Part shown: piece by piece, positions 1-8,879 of the stretch
Layout: each line of letters begins with the position of its first letter
How positions within the stretch are numbered: the first letter of the stretch is position 1
NCBI GenBank assembly: GCA_014377305.1
Contig: JACMPW010000015.1
Location: forward strand, 1 to 64,000
DNA: 64,000 nucleotides
From: Candidatus Altimarinota bacterium
Lineage (GTDB): Bacteria; Patescibacteriota; Gracilibacteria; BD1-5; UBA2023
Direction of reading: 5' to 3'
Translations under genes and position numbers: made by a program
The notes under the pieces: model-generated
What the model was told of the DNA's origin: nothing
The model's input: the letters and a program-made list of their open reading frames with translations, nothing else
Databases searched by the model: none

Positions 1-104
1 CCACAATCCTTGCATTTATACCTTTGTTTTCATCGCATGAATCCATCTCTTTTGATCTGATAACCAGAGCATTTTTTACATCGTTTTCTATAACTTTTAT
101 TCAT
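1..104 (-). CDS. Transposase N-terminal zinc ribbon (partial, cut by window edge)
   Basis: ATG at 104 reads leftward off the window. The 34 visible residues contain a zinc ribbon of the kind that opens IS1/IS1595-type transposases: two CxxC-like pairs (CKKC at residues 9-12, CKDC near 31-34) around a basic segment ending RYKCKDCG. One in-frame TGA is read as Gly in 'RGKQRYKC', where the family normally has Gly. Catalytic domain is outside the window, so family and integrity are unknown. Confidence 0.6.
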
Positions 105-120
105 CTCTCTAAAAAATAAG

Positions 121-150
121 GAGTATTTGGCTCTATTATGCTAAATACTC
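121..150. repeat. Inverted repeat upstream of the transposase
   Basis: Eight-base arms GAGTATTT (121-128) and AAATACTC (143-150) flank a 14-nt loop just upstream of the transposase start. It could be part of an insertion-sequence end or a hairpin limiting transposase expression. Only one end is visible, so this is a suggestion. Confidence 0.35.
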
Positions 151-250
151 ATTATTTTAGCCACACACTATTTTCTAATATGCCACAATAAATGATAGTA
201 ATATTAGTATACTATCGTACTTTCTCGACCAAGCACCACCACAAAAAAAT

Positions 251-280
251 AAAGTCACTCTCAGAAATGAGAGTGACTTT
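251..280 (-). terminator. Intrinsic terminator after rimO
   Basis: A perfect 13-bp stem (AAAGTCACTCTCA / TGAGAGTGACTTT) with a GAAA loop. On the minus strand it is followed by ATTTTTTT and lies about 30 nt beyond the rimO stop. Confidence 0.85.
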
Positions 281-307
281 ATTGGTTTCCGAGGTATATG
301 AAGAGAT

Positions 308-1744
308 TTAGTCGTGTCGATTGATCGTCTCATCTCGATGTGGAGATGCATCCTCTCTCAAAGTATATGTGATCTTGGATCCGATCTCTATCGTCCCTAT
401 GATATCCGATATGAGTACCTCGTCGTAGTCATCAATTTCTGGTGCTGCCATCTCTGGTCGGATGATCACGGTTGTATCCTTGATATCCATGATATATCCT
501 GCTTGTTTGTTTCATTTTCTCGCAGCGAACTTTGCATCATAGACAGAGTTCAGGATTGGTGTGATTTCTTTGATGCGATTTTTTGCGATAGATTCATCCA
601 CCTTGTTCGGGAGCTTGCTACTCGCAGCGAGTGGCTCATCATGGTACTCGAATATACCTACTGATTCGAATTGGTATTTGGCTACGAAGTCGAGAAGTAC
701 CTGAAAATCAGTATCCGTCTCACCAGGGAATCCGATGATGAAGCTTGTACGAACGAATGACTGTGGAAAATGAGCTCGGATATACTCGATGAAACTATCG
801 ATATGGGCCCGATCATAATGGCGACCCATGAGTTTGAGGATATTCTCACTCGCATGTTGGAATGGTATGTCGAAATAGGGGAGAAAATGTTTCAACTCGG
901 TGAGCTTCGATAGATGGTCGAGTGTGAGGATATCTGGATAGAGATAGTAGACTCGATACTTGGCTCCTGTAGCTGACGCTGTGATCGTCTCGTCGATCGC
1001 CTGGAGCATCTCGATCAGTCGAGGCTCATCATAGATATCTGTCCCATAGCGAGTTGTATCCTGAGAGATGATCTGGATCTCACGGATCCCTTGATCGAGC
1101 ATCATCTTGACCTCCGCCACGATGGACTCGATCGGACGACTTGTCTGGCGGCCACGGATTGTAGGTATAATACAGAATGTACAATTATTATCACACCCCT
1201 CAGCCACTTTCAGATACTCATATCCGAACGGAGCATGCATATATGCCCGTACCTCATCTCCTCTCCAGACGAATGCTTTTTTTCATTTTCCTGGTGCTGT
1301 GATCGATGCGAGATAGTTCGAGAGAGTTTTTTCTTTGGATTGCTTGTGTGCTTGTTTTGCTTTCACAATAGCCGAGAGGTTGAACTTGGATTTTTTCCCG
1401 AGTACGAGCTCCTCGATGACCGAATACGACATAAATGGTACAATTGATACGAGATTTTTCAAAGAAGATAAAAAAGCATCATCTTTCACACTCACATAAC
1501 ACCCCATGAGTATGAGCTTTTTCCCGAGATCATCGTAGTAGCTGAGCGTATTCTCACTCTCTTGGCGAGCTGATGAGAGGAATCCACACGTATTGACGAT
1601 GACATACTCGGTCTCACTTGACTCAGGATCCTCGATATACTCGATTGGTGCACGATCCGAGTACTTGAGTATCTCACCGATGGCGAATTCGAGATCGACC
1701 ATATTTTTGGAACATCCGAGATTGATAGCAGAAAAAGCGAACAT
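308..1744 (-). CDS. rimO: Ribosomal protein S12 methylthiotransferase RimO
   Basis: Radical-SAM methylthiotransferase that adds a methylthio group to an aspartate of ribosomal protein S12. The 478-residue length is normal. The N-terminal UPF0004 domain shows the three Fe-S cysteines C11, C53 and C82; the radical-SAM CxxxCxxC is at about 184/188/191 (EGCDNNCTFC); a TRAM-like beta domain forms roughly the last 65 residues. Two internal TGA codons (1283-1285, and one just before 'NKQAGY') are read as Gly; without this the gene looks like three fragments. The stop is TAA at 308. Close relative MiaB is less likely because the short C-terminal TRAM and the NLGCSKN start match RimO. Confidence 0.92.
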
Positions 1745-1770
1745 AAAAATGAATTATATGAATTTGCGTG

Positions 1771-1798
1771 AGTATAGAAAAAAACTTGCAAAAAGCAA
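1771..1798 (-). promoter_or_regulatory. rimO promoter
   Basis: On the minus strand, -35 TTGCTT (1793-1798), 16-bp spacer, -10 TATACT (1771-1776), then a leader of about 20 nt to the ATG. The spacer TTTGCAAGTTTTTTTC is almost identical to that of the ddl promoter. Confidence 0.6.
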
Positions 1799-1815
1799 GG
1801 AATGGGTTCTCTGTA

Positions 1816-2709
1816 TTAGATAGAGAGCATCTCTATAATCTCCCCTTCACTTTTCCCTGCCTTTTTCCACATCTTCGGGATGAATGATCCACTCGTGAAT
1901 CCTGGAATCGTATTGACCTCGAGAAAATAGAACTCTCGTCCATCATATCGCCAGTCTATACGTACAACTCACCGAGTTCCGATATATTTACATATTAGGA
2001 GACTCTCACTTGAGAGTCTTTTTTGGAGATCATCTTCTCACTCCATCCAGACCTCGTTAGAGCCATCAGTTTCATATTTTTCCTCGTAGTCAAAGAAGTC
2101 ATTTTTTAGACTCATGATCTCCATGATAGGCAGGGTGTGATATCCAGTTCTGTCTCGATAAACTCCCACAGTGAACTCGCGTCACTCGATGCACTCTTGG
2201 ATCAGGATATCATCATCCGAGATCGTTGCTTGAGTTCCGATCAGCTCACTGCGATCATCTACCTTGGTCGCCCCGATCGAGCTCCCTCACTTATTCGGTT
2301 TGGTGATCACTGGATAGCATACGAGAGGAGACTCGAGTATCTGGATACGCTGACCTCTCTGGAGGTAGAGAGATCTGGGTACCTTGACTCCGAGATTGAC
2401 AACGACTTGGTTGGTCAGATGCTTGTCGATACAGAGAGCATGTACGGTTGCATCTGAGGAGGCATATCAGCAACCGAGAGTCGCGAGAAATGCAGTTATT
2501 TGTCCGTCTTCACCATAGATCCCGTGGAGTACTGGGATCACGAGATCGTAGGTATCGTATTTTGAAAGAAAATCAGGTATATCAGTAGGGAAGTCGTAGA
2601 TATCACTCGTGTGTCCTGCAGTCGTGACCCAATCTTGCATATTGGCCCCGCTCCGGAGTGCGACAGCTCGTTCGGTGGAGATCCCTCAGGTGATGATAGC
2701 GATATTCAT
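1816..2709 (-). CDS. ddl: D-alanine--D-alanine ligase
   Basis: ATP-grasp ligase that makes D-Ala-D-Ala for peptidoglycan precursors in the cytoplasm. Reads as 297 residues once TGA is Gly. Visible family features are the N-terminal 'ITGGISTERAVALRSG', 'PVLHGIYGEDG' near residue 60, 'DKHLTNQV' near 90, and the C-terminal substrate-binding 'VNTIPGFTSGSFIPKMW'. The first Gly of 'GGIS' is a TGA. Stop TAA at 1816. Its own promoter lies directly upstream. The presence of Ddl says the cell retains peptidoglycan. Confidence 0.92.
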
Positions 2710-2730
2710 AACTTCAAAAAAAGAATAGTG

Positions 2731-2758
2731 AGTATATAAAAAAACTTGCAAAAATCAA
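2731..2758 (-). promoter_or_regulatory. ddl promoter
   Basis: -35 TTGATT (2753-2758), 16-bp spacer, -10 TATACT (2731-2736) on the minus strand. The spacer TTTGCAAGTTTTTTTA repeats that of rimO. The gene at 2802 starts divergently, so this is a two-way promoter region. Confidence 0.6.
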
Positions 2759-2801
2759 CCACTCTTATACTCTCTCATGAGTATATGTGAGCTCCATATT
2801 T

Positions 2802-5243
2802 ATGCAGAAAATCTGGATATTTTTAATATTATTATGACTCCCACTTGTGACCTTTGCAAGTGTAGAGTTTTTTGCACTCCTCCCAAATCCTGCCTGAGAT
2901 GATACCCTCTGAGAATATATCAAGATCCGCAATACAGGGTGTCAGACGGTGGATATCTGAGGATATCATCTCTATGATGCATCACTGAAGAATTATACGA
3001 TCCCAATTGGAACCAGTATATGATCACATAGTGATAGATCATTTCCATACTCGGAGACAAAGATATCTCTCAACAATAGTGGTATCGAGACAATCACACT
3101 CACGAGTACTACGGGATCGATTGTGGATAGTGAGACCTATTCTGGTACACAACGAGACAATGTTGTGATATATCTGACTCCAGTAGATGAGGATTGTAAT
3201 ATACCTCTTCCAGTAGAGAGCAATACTGGTATGACGAATACAGGAATGAGTTCGACAGGATCACAGGATAATAGTTCTACAGGAGGGACAAATACAGGAA
3301 CAATATATACTGGATCCTGAGCTCCAGAAACCTCAGGAAGACAGGGAACTGGAACAACAGATATATGAACCACGAATACAGGAATAACAAATACAGGAAC
3401 AACAGATTCAGGGAGTACAAATACCGGGACGAGTTCGACAGGAGCGATAACAGGTACGGGATCCATGGGTACTGGAGCAGTATATCCAGGAGCGATAAGC
3501 ACTGGAACAACGGATACAGGAAGTATGAGTATTGGATCAATCCAAGATCCGAATATTTCTTCAATTGATCATTCAAATACCTGAATCGTCTTTCCTAATA
3601 TATTTCCAACTCGCCAGGAACCGACCAATGCAATACTTTCCTGAAATATCTGGGACTGTGGCATGAATCAACCCTGTCGAGTCAATGTGACATTTGATCC
3701 GATTTTTACTGGAGGATTGCTCGCGAAGAACTATCTTTGTGAAGTGATCACGGCGACAGGCACGCTCACGACTTGCAATCCGAACATACTTTACTTTTCT
3801 ACTGATTCATCATTCTCCTTCCGACTCGTGAATAAGTCAGATCCGAGTCAATCGAGGACGGTGACTTGGGGTATCAGTTTTATAGCAAGACAAGATAACA
3901 GTTTGACAGGAAGTATAAGTTCTACAGGAGGAGTAATAGACACAGGAGTTACAAATACTGGCACTACTTCGTCCTCTTCTGGTATTACTTTTCCTGAAAT
4001 TGTCCCTACTTTCCAAAACTATACTAATACGACTCAATCTGGAGATATACTCACCTGTACGACGAGTCCGTGTCGTGTGAACTTCACTCTCGATCCGATC
4101 TTTACAGGTTCTTTTTTGGCAAAAAACTACAGTTGCGAGATCCGCTACGGAACTCTCGTATATGACTCGTGCAATCCAGCTCAGCTCTATCCGATCGGAA
4201 CTGGGTCGATTGAGATCGTATTGACTCATCGGGCATCCTGACAAAAAGAAAGCAAAACAATCGAAGTAATCCAATCCTTTCCAGTACCCATTAGTCCAAC
4301 CTCGTGAGTGGTATGAATAACTCCAAGTCTTCCGGATACCAATCCTCCGATCGCTATACCCGAATTCGATGGCAAGATGCACTCATACTATGAGCAAATC
4401 GATACTTACGAGTTCAACTGCTATACGCTCACTTGCTCGGTGAATCTGAGTGCAGATCGTTCCTATGATCCTGAGTGAGGCAAGGTCAGATTCCTCTGGT
4501 ACTATGGACCCAATGATATACGGATCACTCGTGATCCAGGTGGTCGCAAATATGCTATCTGAGATCATGAGATCTGGCTGCGTGTGATCGATATAGCGGG
4601 CAACGTCGCTGAGATCAGATATCGGATTCATGTCCTCGGCCCGAGAGACAAGGAGGAACAGGTAAAAACGAAGAAAATAAAAGATCCGTCAATTACAAAA
4701 ACGAAAGAATCCAGTAAAAAGCCGAAGAAGAAAAAACCAAAGAAAATGGACTTCTTCGATCCACCGATGATCGCTCTCCAGAAGTCCAAATTCATATTCT
4801 CGGACGATCGCTATATCTGTAAGACAACAACAAAAACCTGCTCACTCAACCTCACTCTCTCGGGTACTGAAAAGGGGATCATCTATATCTGGACATATGA
4901 TGATGGTGAAGTGATCTCGTCGAAGAATCCAAAATCGAAAAAACTCTCTATCGGTTTTCATGAGATCACCGTCGCCGCAGCCTATAGTGGATCCACTGAT
5001 ATACTCTGGACTCGCATATTATCAGTCGAAGTGGATAAGATCAAAAAAGCAAAAAAATCCAAAAAAATAAAAACCAAGAAAGCTCCGAAAACTGAGATAA
5101 AAAAAGAGATAAAACCAACTCTTGTATCACTTCCAGAGACGGAGCAAATCTCAGAAGATGATATCCCATATACGACGATAGCTCTCCTCTGAGGGATCAT
5201 ACCGCTTGCTCTGCTCAGGAGATTTCTCACAGGAGTGATATAA
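2802..5243 (+). CDS. Large secreted lamin-tail / PKD-domain surface protein
   Basis: A continuous 813-residue protein when about a dozen TGA codons are Gly. Order: signal peptide or anchor (1-19); lamin-tail-like domain (about 20-130, with 'PNPAGDDTLGEYIKIRNTG'); a Thr/Gly/Ser-rich stretch (about 139-243) built of TNTG/SSTG/TDTG units; two homologous Cys-containing domains (about 283-366 and 416-480) sharing 'PCRVN', 'DPIFTG' and 'LAKNY'; a PKD-like domain (about 530-616); a Lys-rich linker; a second PKD-like domain (about 663-744); a second Lys-rich linker; and a C-terminal hydrophobic segment (about 791-808) ending with 'LLRRFL'. CPR surface proteins often have this plan. The partner or ligand is unknown. 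ATG at 2802 is the only start giving an export signal. Confidence 0.82.
3220..3530 (+). repeat. Low-complexity Thr-Gly repeat tract
   Basis: Imperfect 9-15-nt units based on ACA GGA ACA AAT encode TNTG, SSTG, TDTG and similar. It is a flexible, possibly glycosylated spacer inside the 2802 protein and a likely site of length variation. Confidence 0.7.
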
Positions 5244-5252
5244 TACACGCCG

Positions 5253-5272
5253 AAGTCAATACAAATTGACTT
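5253..5272 (+). terminator. Weak terminator after the 2802 gene
   Basis: AAGTCAA/TTGACTT hairpin ten bases past the stop, followed by a short T-containing run. It overlaps the -35 of the next promoter. Confidence 0.45.
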
Positions 5273-5298
5273 GATTTCTCATAGTCTCGGACTATACT
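5271..5298 (+). promoter_or_regulatory. Promoter of the candidate ncRNA
   Basis: -35 TTGATT (5271-5276), 16-bp spacer, -10 TATACT (5293-5298). No good reading frame follows it before the terminator at 5506. Confidence 0.5.
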
Positions 5299-5304
5299 CG
5301 TATC

Positions 5305-5531
5305 AGTTCTCTCTTCTCTCGTGCATCTGGTCGGTATTTTTCTCTACAATTTACCGCATCCAAGAGCGGGTGCCATAGCCACCTATGGTGTTCGACTCGC
5401 TACACGGATATGTATGTTTGCTCTTTGATGAGTTGGTATATATATCTGACTGTTGCCTTCAGGGATAAAATAAGACCTAAAACGGTAAAGAGGGATTATA
5501 AAACACTTCATCTGCAAAGATGGAGTTTTTT
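5305..5531 (+). ncRNA. Candidate non-coding RNA (~230 nt), unidentified
   Basis: The stretch lies between a clear promoter and an intrinsic terminator and has no convincing ORF. Its ends can pair (TCTCTCTT near 5308-5315 with AAGAGGGA near 5488-5495), and an inner hairpin GCCATAG-ccac-CTATGGT (about 5372-5389) sits within AGCG/CGCT arms. The length would suit 6S RNA, but I see no diagnostic 6S, SRP, RNase P or tmRNA motif. The identity is open. Confidence 0.4.
5506..5531. terminator. Bidirectional terminator
   Basis: Stem CTTCATCT / AGATGGAG (5506-5525) followed by TTTTTT on the plus strand and a U-rich tract on the minus strand. It ends the candidate ncRNA and the minus-strand gene that stops at 5534. 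Confidence 0.7.
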
Positions 5532-5533
5532 AT

Positions 5534-6274
5534 TTAAAATGGTATCTCATCTAAATCATCATTGCGTGTGAGTTTATAGTTTTTTGAAAATTGTCCTTGA
5601 CTGGATTTATCTTCTCTATTACAAATAGGCACAAGGAGATGTACTCGACCTGTAATAAGTGAAGAAGCTATAGATGTGGAATTATCAATATATACTCATT
5701 TTTCATTAATAGCTTGGATTCACCTATGAAATCTGACTTCATCTCAGATGCAGATTATATCTTCTTTGACTCAATCTACTACTATTTTGCACTCATCACT
5801 AGGATTTGGTTTTGTGAGTAGAGATAGACTCTTACTAAGAATATCTGATCATTTTGCTCATGGATAATACCCAAGAAAACTAAAAGAATCAAAATCTCAA
5901 TAAAAAATTATTCTTAAACGATCAAAGTCATCTGGGCAGAGTTCCCTTGCTGTTTTTTCTATACTGGCATATAGAATAGATTGGTTGATTTTTTTATAAG
6001 TATTCAGAATATCTTTGAGTCACATAAAATTAAATCAGTAACCTTCATCTGATATTTCTAATAATATTTCATCTATCCATTCATGTCTATCAGGTCAATT
6101 CGGGAAATAGAGTTTAATATTATTGAGCAGTTTCTCTAGATGCCAATATTGACTTGTTCAGAGGTCAGAGAATTTTCACACTCTGAGATCACTCTGGTAG
6201 ATGGGTTGTTGCTCAAATCCAGGAAATGGAGTTGAGTCATCATATATGAATGCATCATTGAATGATAATGGCAT
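5534..6274 (-). CDS. Hypothetical protein with an SSB-like C-terminal tip
   Basis: 246 residues, with about a dozen TGA codons read as Gly. I do not recognise a fold. The striking feature is the end: a Ser/Gln-rich stretch followed by 'RNDDLDEIPF'. This closely resembles the acidic tip of bacterial single-stranded DNA-binding protein (E. coli ...DFDDDIPF), which docks PriA, RecQ, RecO, exonuclease I and others. It may therefore bind the same pocket or be a highly diverged SSB-like protein; no OB-fold motif is obvious. The start lies 3 nt after the stop of the gene upstream (6278), so the two are probably co-transcribed. Confidence 0.75.
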
Positions 6275-6277
6275 ATT

Positions 6278-7429
6278 TTACTCGTTTACCTCATAGCTAT
6301 ATCCCACCTTTTCCTCTCCATTTGTTTTGATCTCTGTTATTTTTTGTTTTCATAGTGTGAAGAGAGAATACAGATCTACAGCAATACTCGTGATCGGTGC
6401 TCGTGTATTGGTATTGGTTCTGGACTCTACTATGAGTGTGAGAATAGGGAATAGGAGATAGAGTCCCATCTGAGACGCGAGTCCTCTGGTCCATACGATG
6501 AGGATCGTGATGAGTGTGAGTGCGAGTCACTGGAGTATGAATGGAGTATATTCTCGATATTGGGATTGCCAGAGAGAGGGGAGTGTGATGATATTGGCCA
6601 CTGGGAGTCAGACGATCCAGATCGGTGCAAAATATGGGACTGTAGAGGATTTTATAACTGTATTATTCGAGAGGATTTGGGTGTATCGTGTCTGGTAGTC
6701 TACTCATTTCACTCCGCCGAATGCTATCCGACAGAAGTCATATATCGACATCAGACTTGTCTGGATATGTGACTCGAGCTCTGCGTAGGTAGGGATCAAT
6801 CGATAAAAAGAAAAATCCAGAAACCGAGATGCTCCGAAGAGCTGTACTGCTGTCGCCACGATGAGTCCGATATAGGCGAGTGTGACGATGAGAGTGAGGG
6901 TTGTGGTCGATCCTGAGAGGAATACGATACTCGTGAGTACGAGGAGTGCGAAGAGGCTCCCGACCTTGCGACCGATGAGTGTCTCTCGTCTCGGATACTT
7001 GCTCGCTATGATGATCCCGATCCACGGGATAAACGATGCGATGATACGGATCCCGTCTTCGTCACTATAGGCTCACTCAGTGAGAGTACTCGCTGGGAGT
7101 GCGATGGATCTCCATGATGTTTCATTCGCAGATATCCCATGATATGCCTGGTAGGCTCAGGCGATGAGAGCAAGCAATGTGATACTCACGATACTCGTGA
7201 CGATGATGATGTCGATAGATATACCAAAAATCCCGAATCCCAAATACGGATGTACGAGACGATAGAGGGAAAATATGATAGCTCCGATTGTTATGATGAG
7301 ACTCGCTCGTCTGGCATGTCCACGGACATATGGATCTGCGAGTGGAGTACTACTTTTTGCGAGGAGCATGATCGGCCCGAGGAAGAGGTAGGCGATGAGT
7401 GCGTTGATCCGAATAGAGATATCGGGCAT
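6278..7429 (-). CDS. Polytopic membrane protein, unknown function
   Basis: 383 residues with roughly eight to ten hydrophobic segments (for example 'LIAYLFLGPIMLL', 'FGISIDIIIVTSIVSITLLALIAG', 'LFALLVLTSIVFLSG') and a charged cytoplasmic tail. Five or more TGA codons fall in membrane segments and are read as Gly. No family motif is recognised. It lies between a flippase-like gene and the SSB-tip gene on the same strand, so an envelope role is possible but unproven. Confidence 0.8.
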
Positions 7430-7490
7430 ATGGAGAGAGTTATATTGTACTCATCATAGCAGAAAATGTGAAATAAGGCAAAAATCTCTC

Positions 7491-8786
7491 CTACTTTCTC
7501 TGTACTGCGATATATGTCAGTATGAGTAGGAGGATCTGTGTTGCGAGCGTCACCCATGCAGATCCGATGAAACTATATATCGGGATGAATATGATATTAC
7601 CGACTATATTGAGGATGGCTATACCAGCATTGATATACATCATTCTTTTTTGTTGGCCACGAGCGATCAAGATATAGGTGTAGAGTGACGAGACAAAGTA
7701 GACAAGAAATATCCACCCTACGATCCTGAGTGCATCCACTGATCCATATCCCATGACTGTCTCACTCGCGAACTCGGGTGTCGATATGAGAGTGATGACC
7801 CACGGAGCAAATAGTGCGAGGAACCCACTGGCAGTGATACCTCCAGCAAATAGGAGCATGAATGCATGATGAGTGAGTTTGGCAACTTTTTCGTTATCTT
7901 TTTTTTCTATAGCTGTTGTCAGGACTGGGAGGAGTGAGTTGAGAAATATTGTCCCATACATCATCCCGACTTCGACGATCTTCATCGGGAGTGCGTAGAG
8001 GGCGATACTCGTATCTGCGATATCTGCAGGCTCGAGGACCGAGAGGAGGATGATATCCACCTTGAAGAATATCACTCACAGAAACAGAGCGAGTCAATAG
8101 GGGAGTGATATCCGCAATATATGTCTGATATACTCGCTATCCCATGCGAATACTACTTTTTGCCACTTGCTCGCATACCACCAGGTCAGTCCCATCATCA
8201 CGATATTGCCTGCGAGACCTGCGAGCATCACGACAGTGAATACAGTTGTATCTGGAGTAGTCGAGCGAGGAAATAGTAACATCGAGAACATCAGTATCAT
8301 ACCAAATGTCAGGAGCTTGCCACAAGTATTGGCCACCAGTGAGAACTCCGTATGCAGAGTTGCCTGGAGGTAGCTCATCAGAGAACTATTGATGAGTCCT
8401 ACCAAGGTAAAAAGAGATACAATAGCAATTCCTATAAGTGCCGTGAAAGAGTTGTATCCCGTGAGTAGTGGAGCAATCGAGAGTGAGAGTAAGATGATGA
8501 GTATCCCCGAGAGTGTACGGAGTGAGAGGATATTTCCGCTGATTTTTGCGATCATGGCTCTATCATCCTGATATCTGGTTAGCTCTCGTACTGTGATCGT
8601 ATAGAGCCCGAGATCCGCGATGACGGCGAATATGGAGAGATAGTTGTATATCTTGGAGTAGAGTCAATATCCTGCGACATCGAGGTAGCTCGTGAGTACC
8701 TTGATGAGGAATATTGAGATCAGAGCGGTGATGATCTTGCCAGCGATCTGAGCGATGGTATTGGTGTAGATTTTTTTGGTGGGCAT
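7491..8786 (-). CDS. Polysaccharide biosynthesis (Wzx/MATE-like) flippase
   Basis: 431 residues, about 12-14 hydrophobic helices. The N-terminus ('NTIAQIAGKIITALISIFLIKVLTSYL') and the later 'KVDIILLSVLEPADIADTSIALYALPMKIVEVG' match the polysaccharide flippase / MVF superfamily that moves lipid-linked sugars across the membrane. Only two TGA codons are present, both at plausible Gly positions. The stop is TAG. Substrate cannot be inferred; MurJ is a less likely alternative. Confidence 0.85.
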
Positions 8787-8846
8787 ATAGATGAGGAGTA
8801 TATGGGAATATTGGGTAAAGTAAAACTAGACTTCAGTGAGTTTTTT

Positions 8847-8873
8847 TTGCTTTTTTCACCTTTTCTCTATACT
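8847..8873 (+). promoter_or_regulatory. polA promoter (leaderless arrangement)
   Basis: -35-like TTGCTT (8847-8852), 15-bp spacer, -10 TATACT (8868-8873), then six bases and ATG at 8880. The predicted transcription start falls on or next to the start codon. Confidence 0.5.
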
Positions 8874-8879
8874 CTGAGT

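Noticed and set aside
512-1744. rimO (and many others) as split genes or pseudogenes
   Set aside because: Fragments are always separated by TGA, stay in the same frame, and resume family sequence at once. Recoding explains all of them; true frameshift decay is seen only at 21830-22353.
3137-3502. Minus-strand ORF rich in Val/Pro
   Set aside because: Mirror image of the TG-repeat tract on the other strand; low complexity explains its openness.
5305-5531. tmRNA, RNase P, SRP or 6S RNA
   Set aside because: None of the diagnostic conserved segments could be found by eye; left as an unidentified candidate.
5410-5640. Plus-strand ORF of about 70 codons under code 25
   Set aside because: It runs antisense into the SSB-tip gene, spans the terminator, and has no coding features.
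8802-8879. ATG 8802 as polA start
   Set aside because: It would add a hydrophobic leader to a DNA polymerase and includes the likely promoter.
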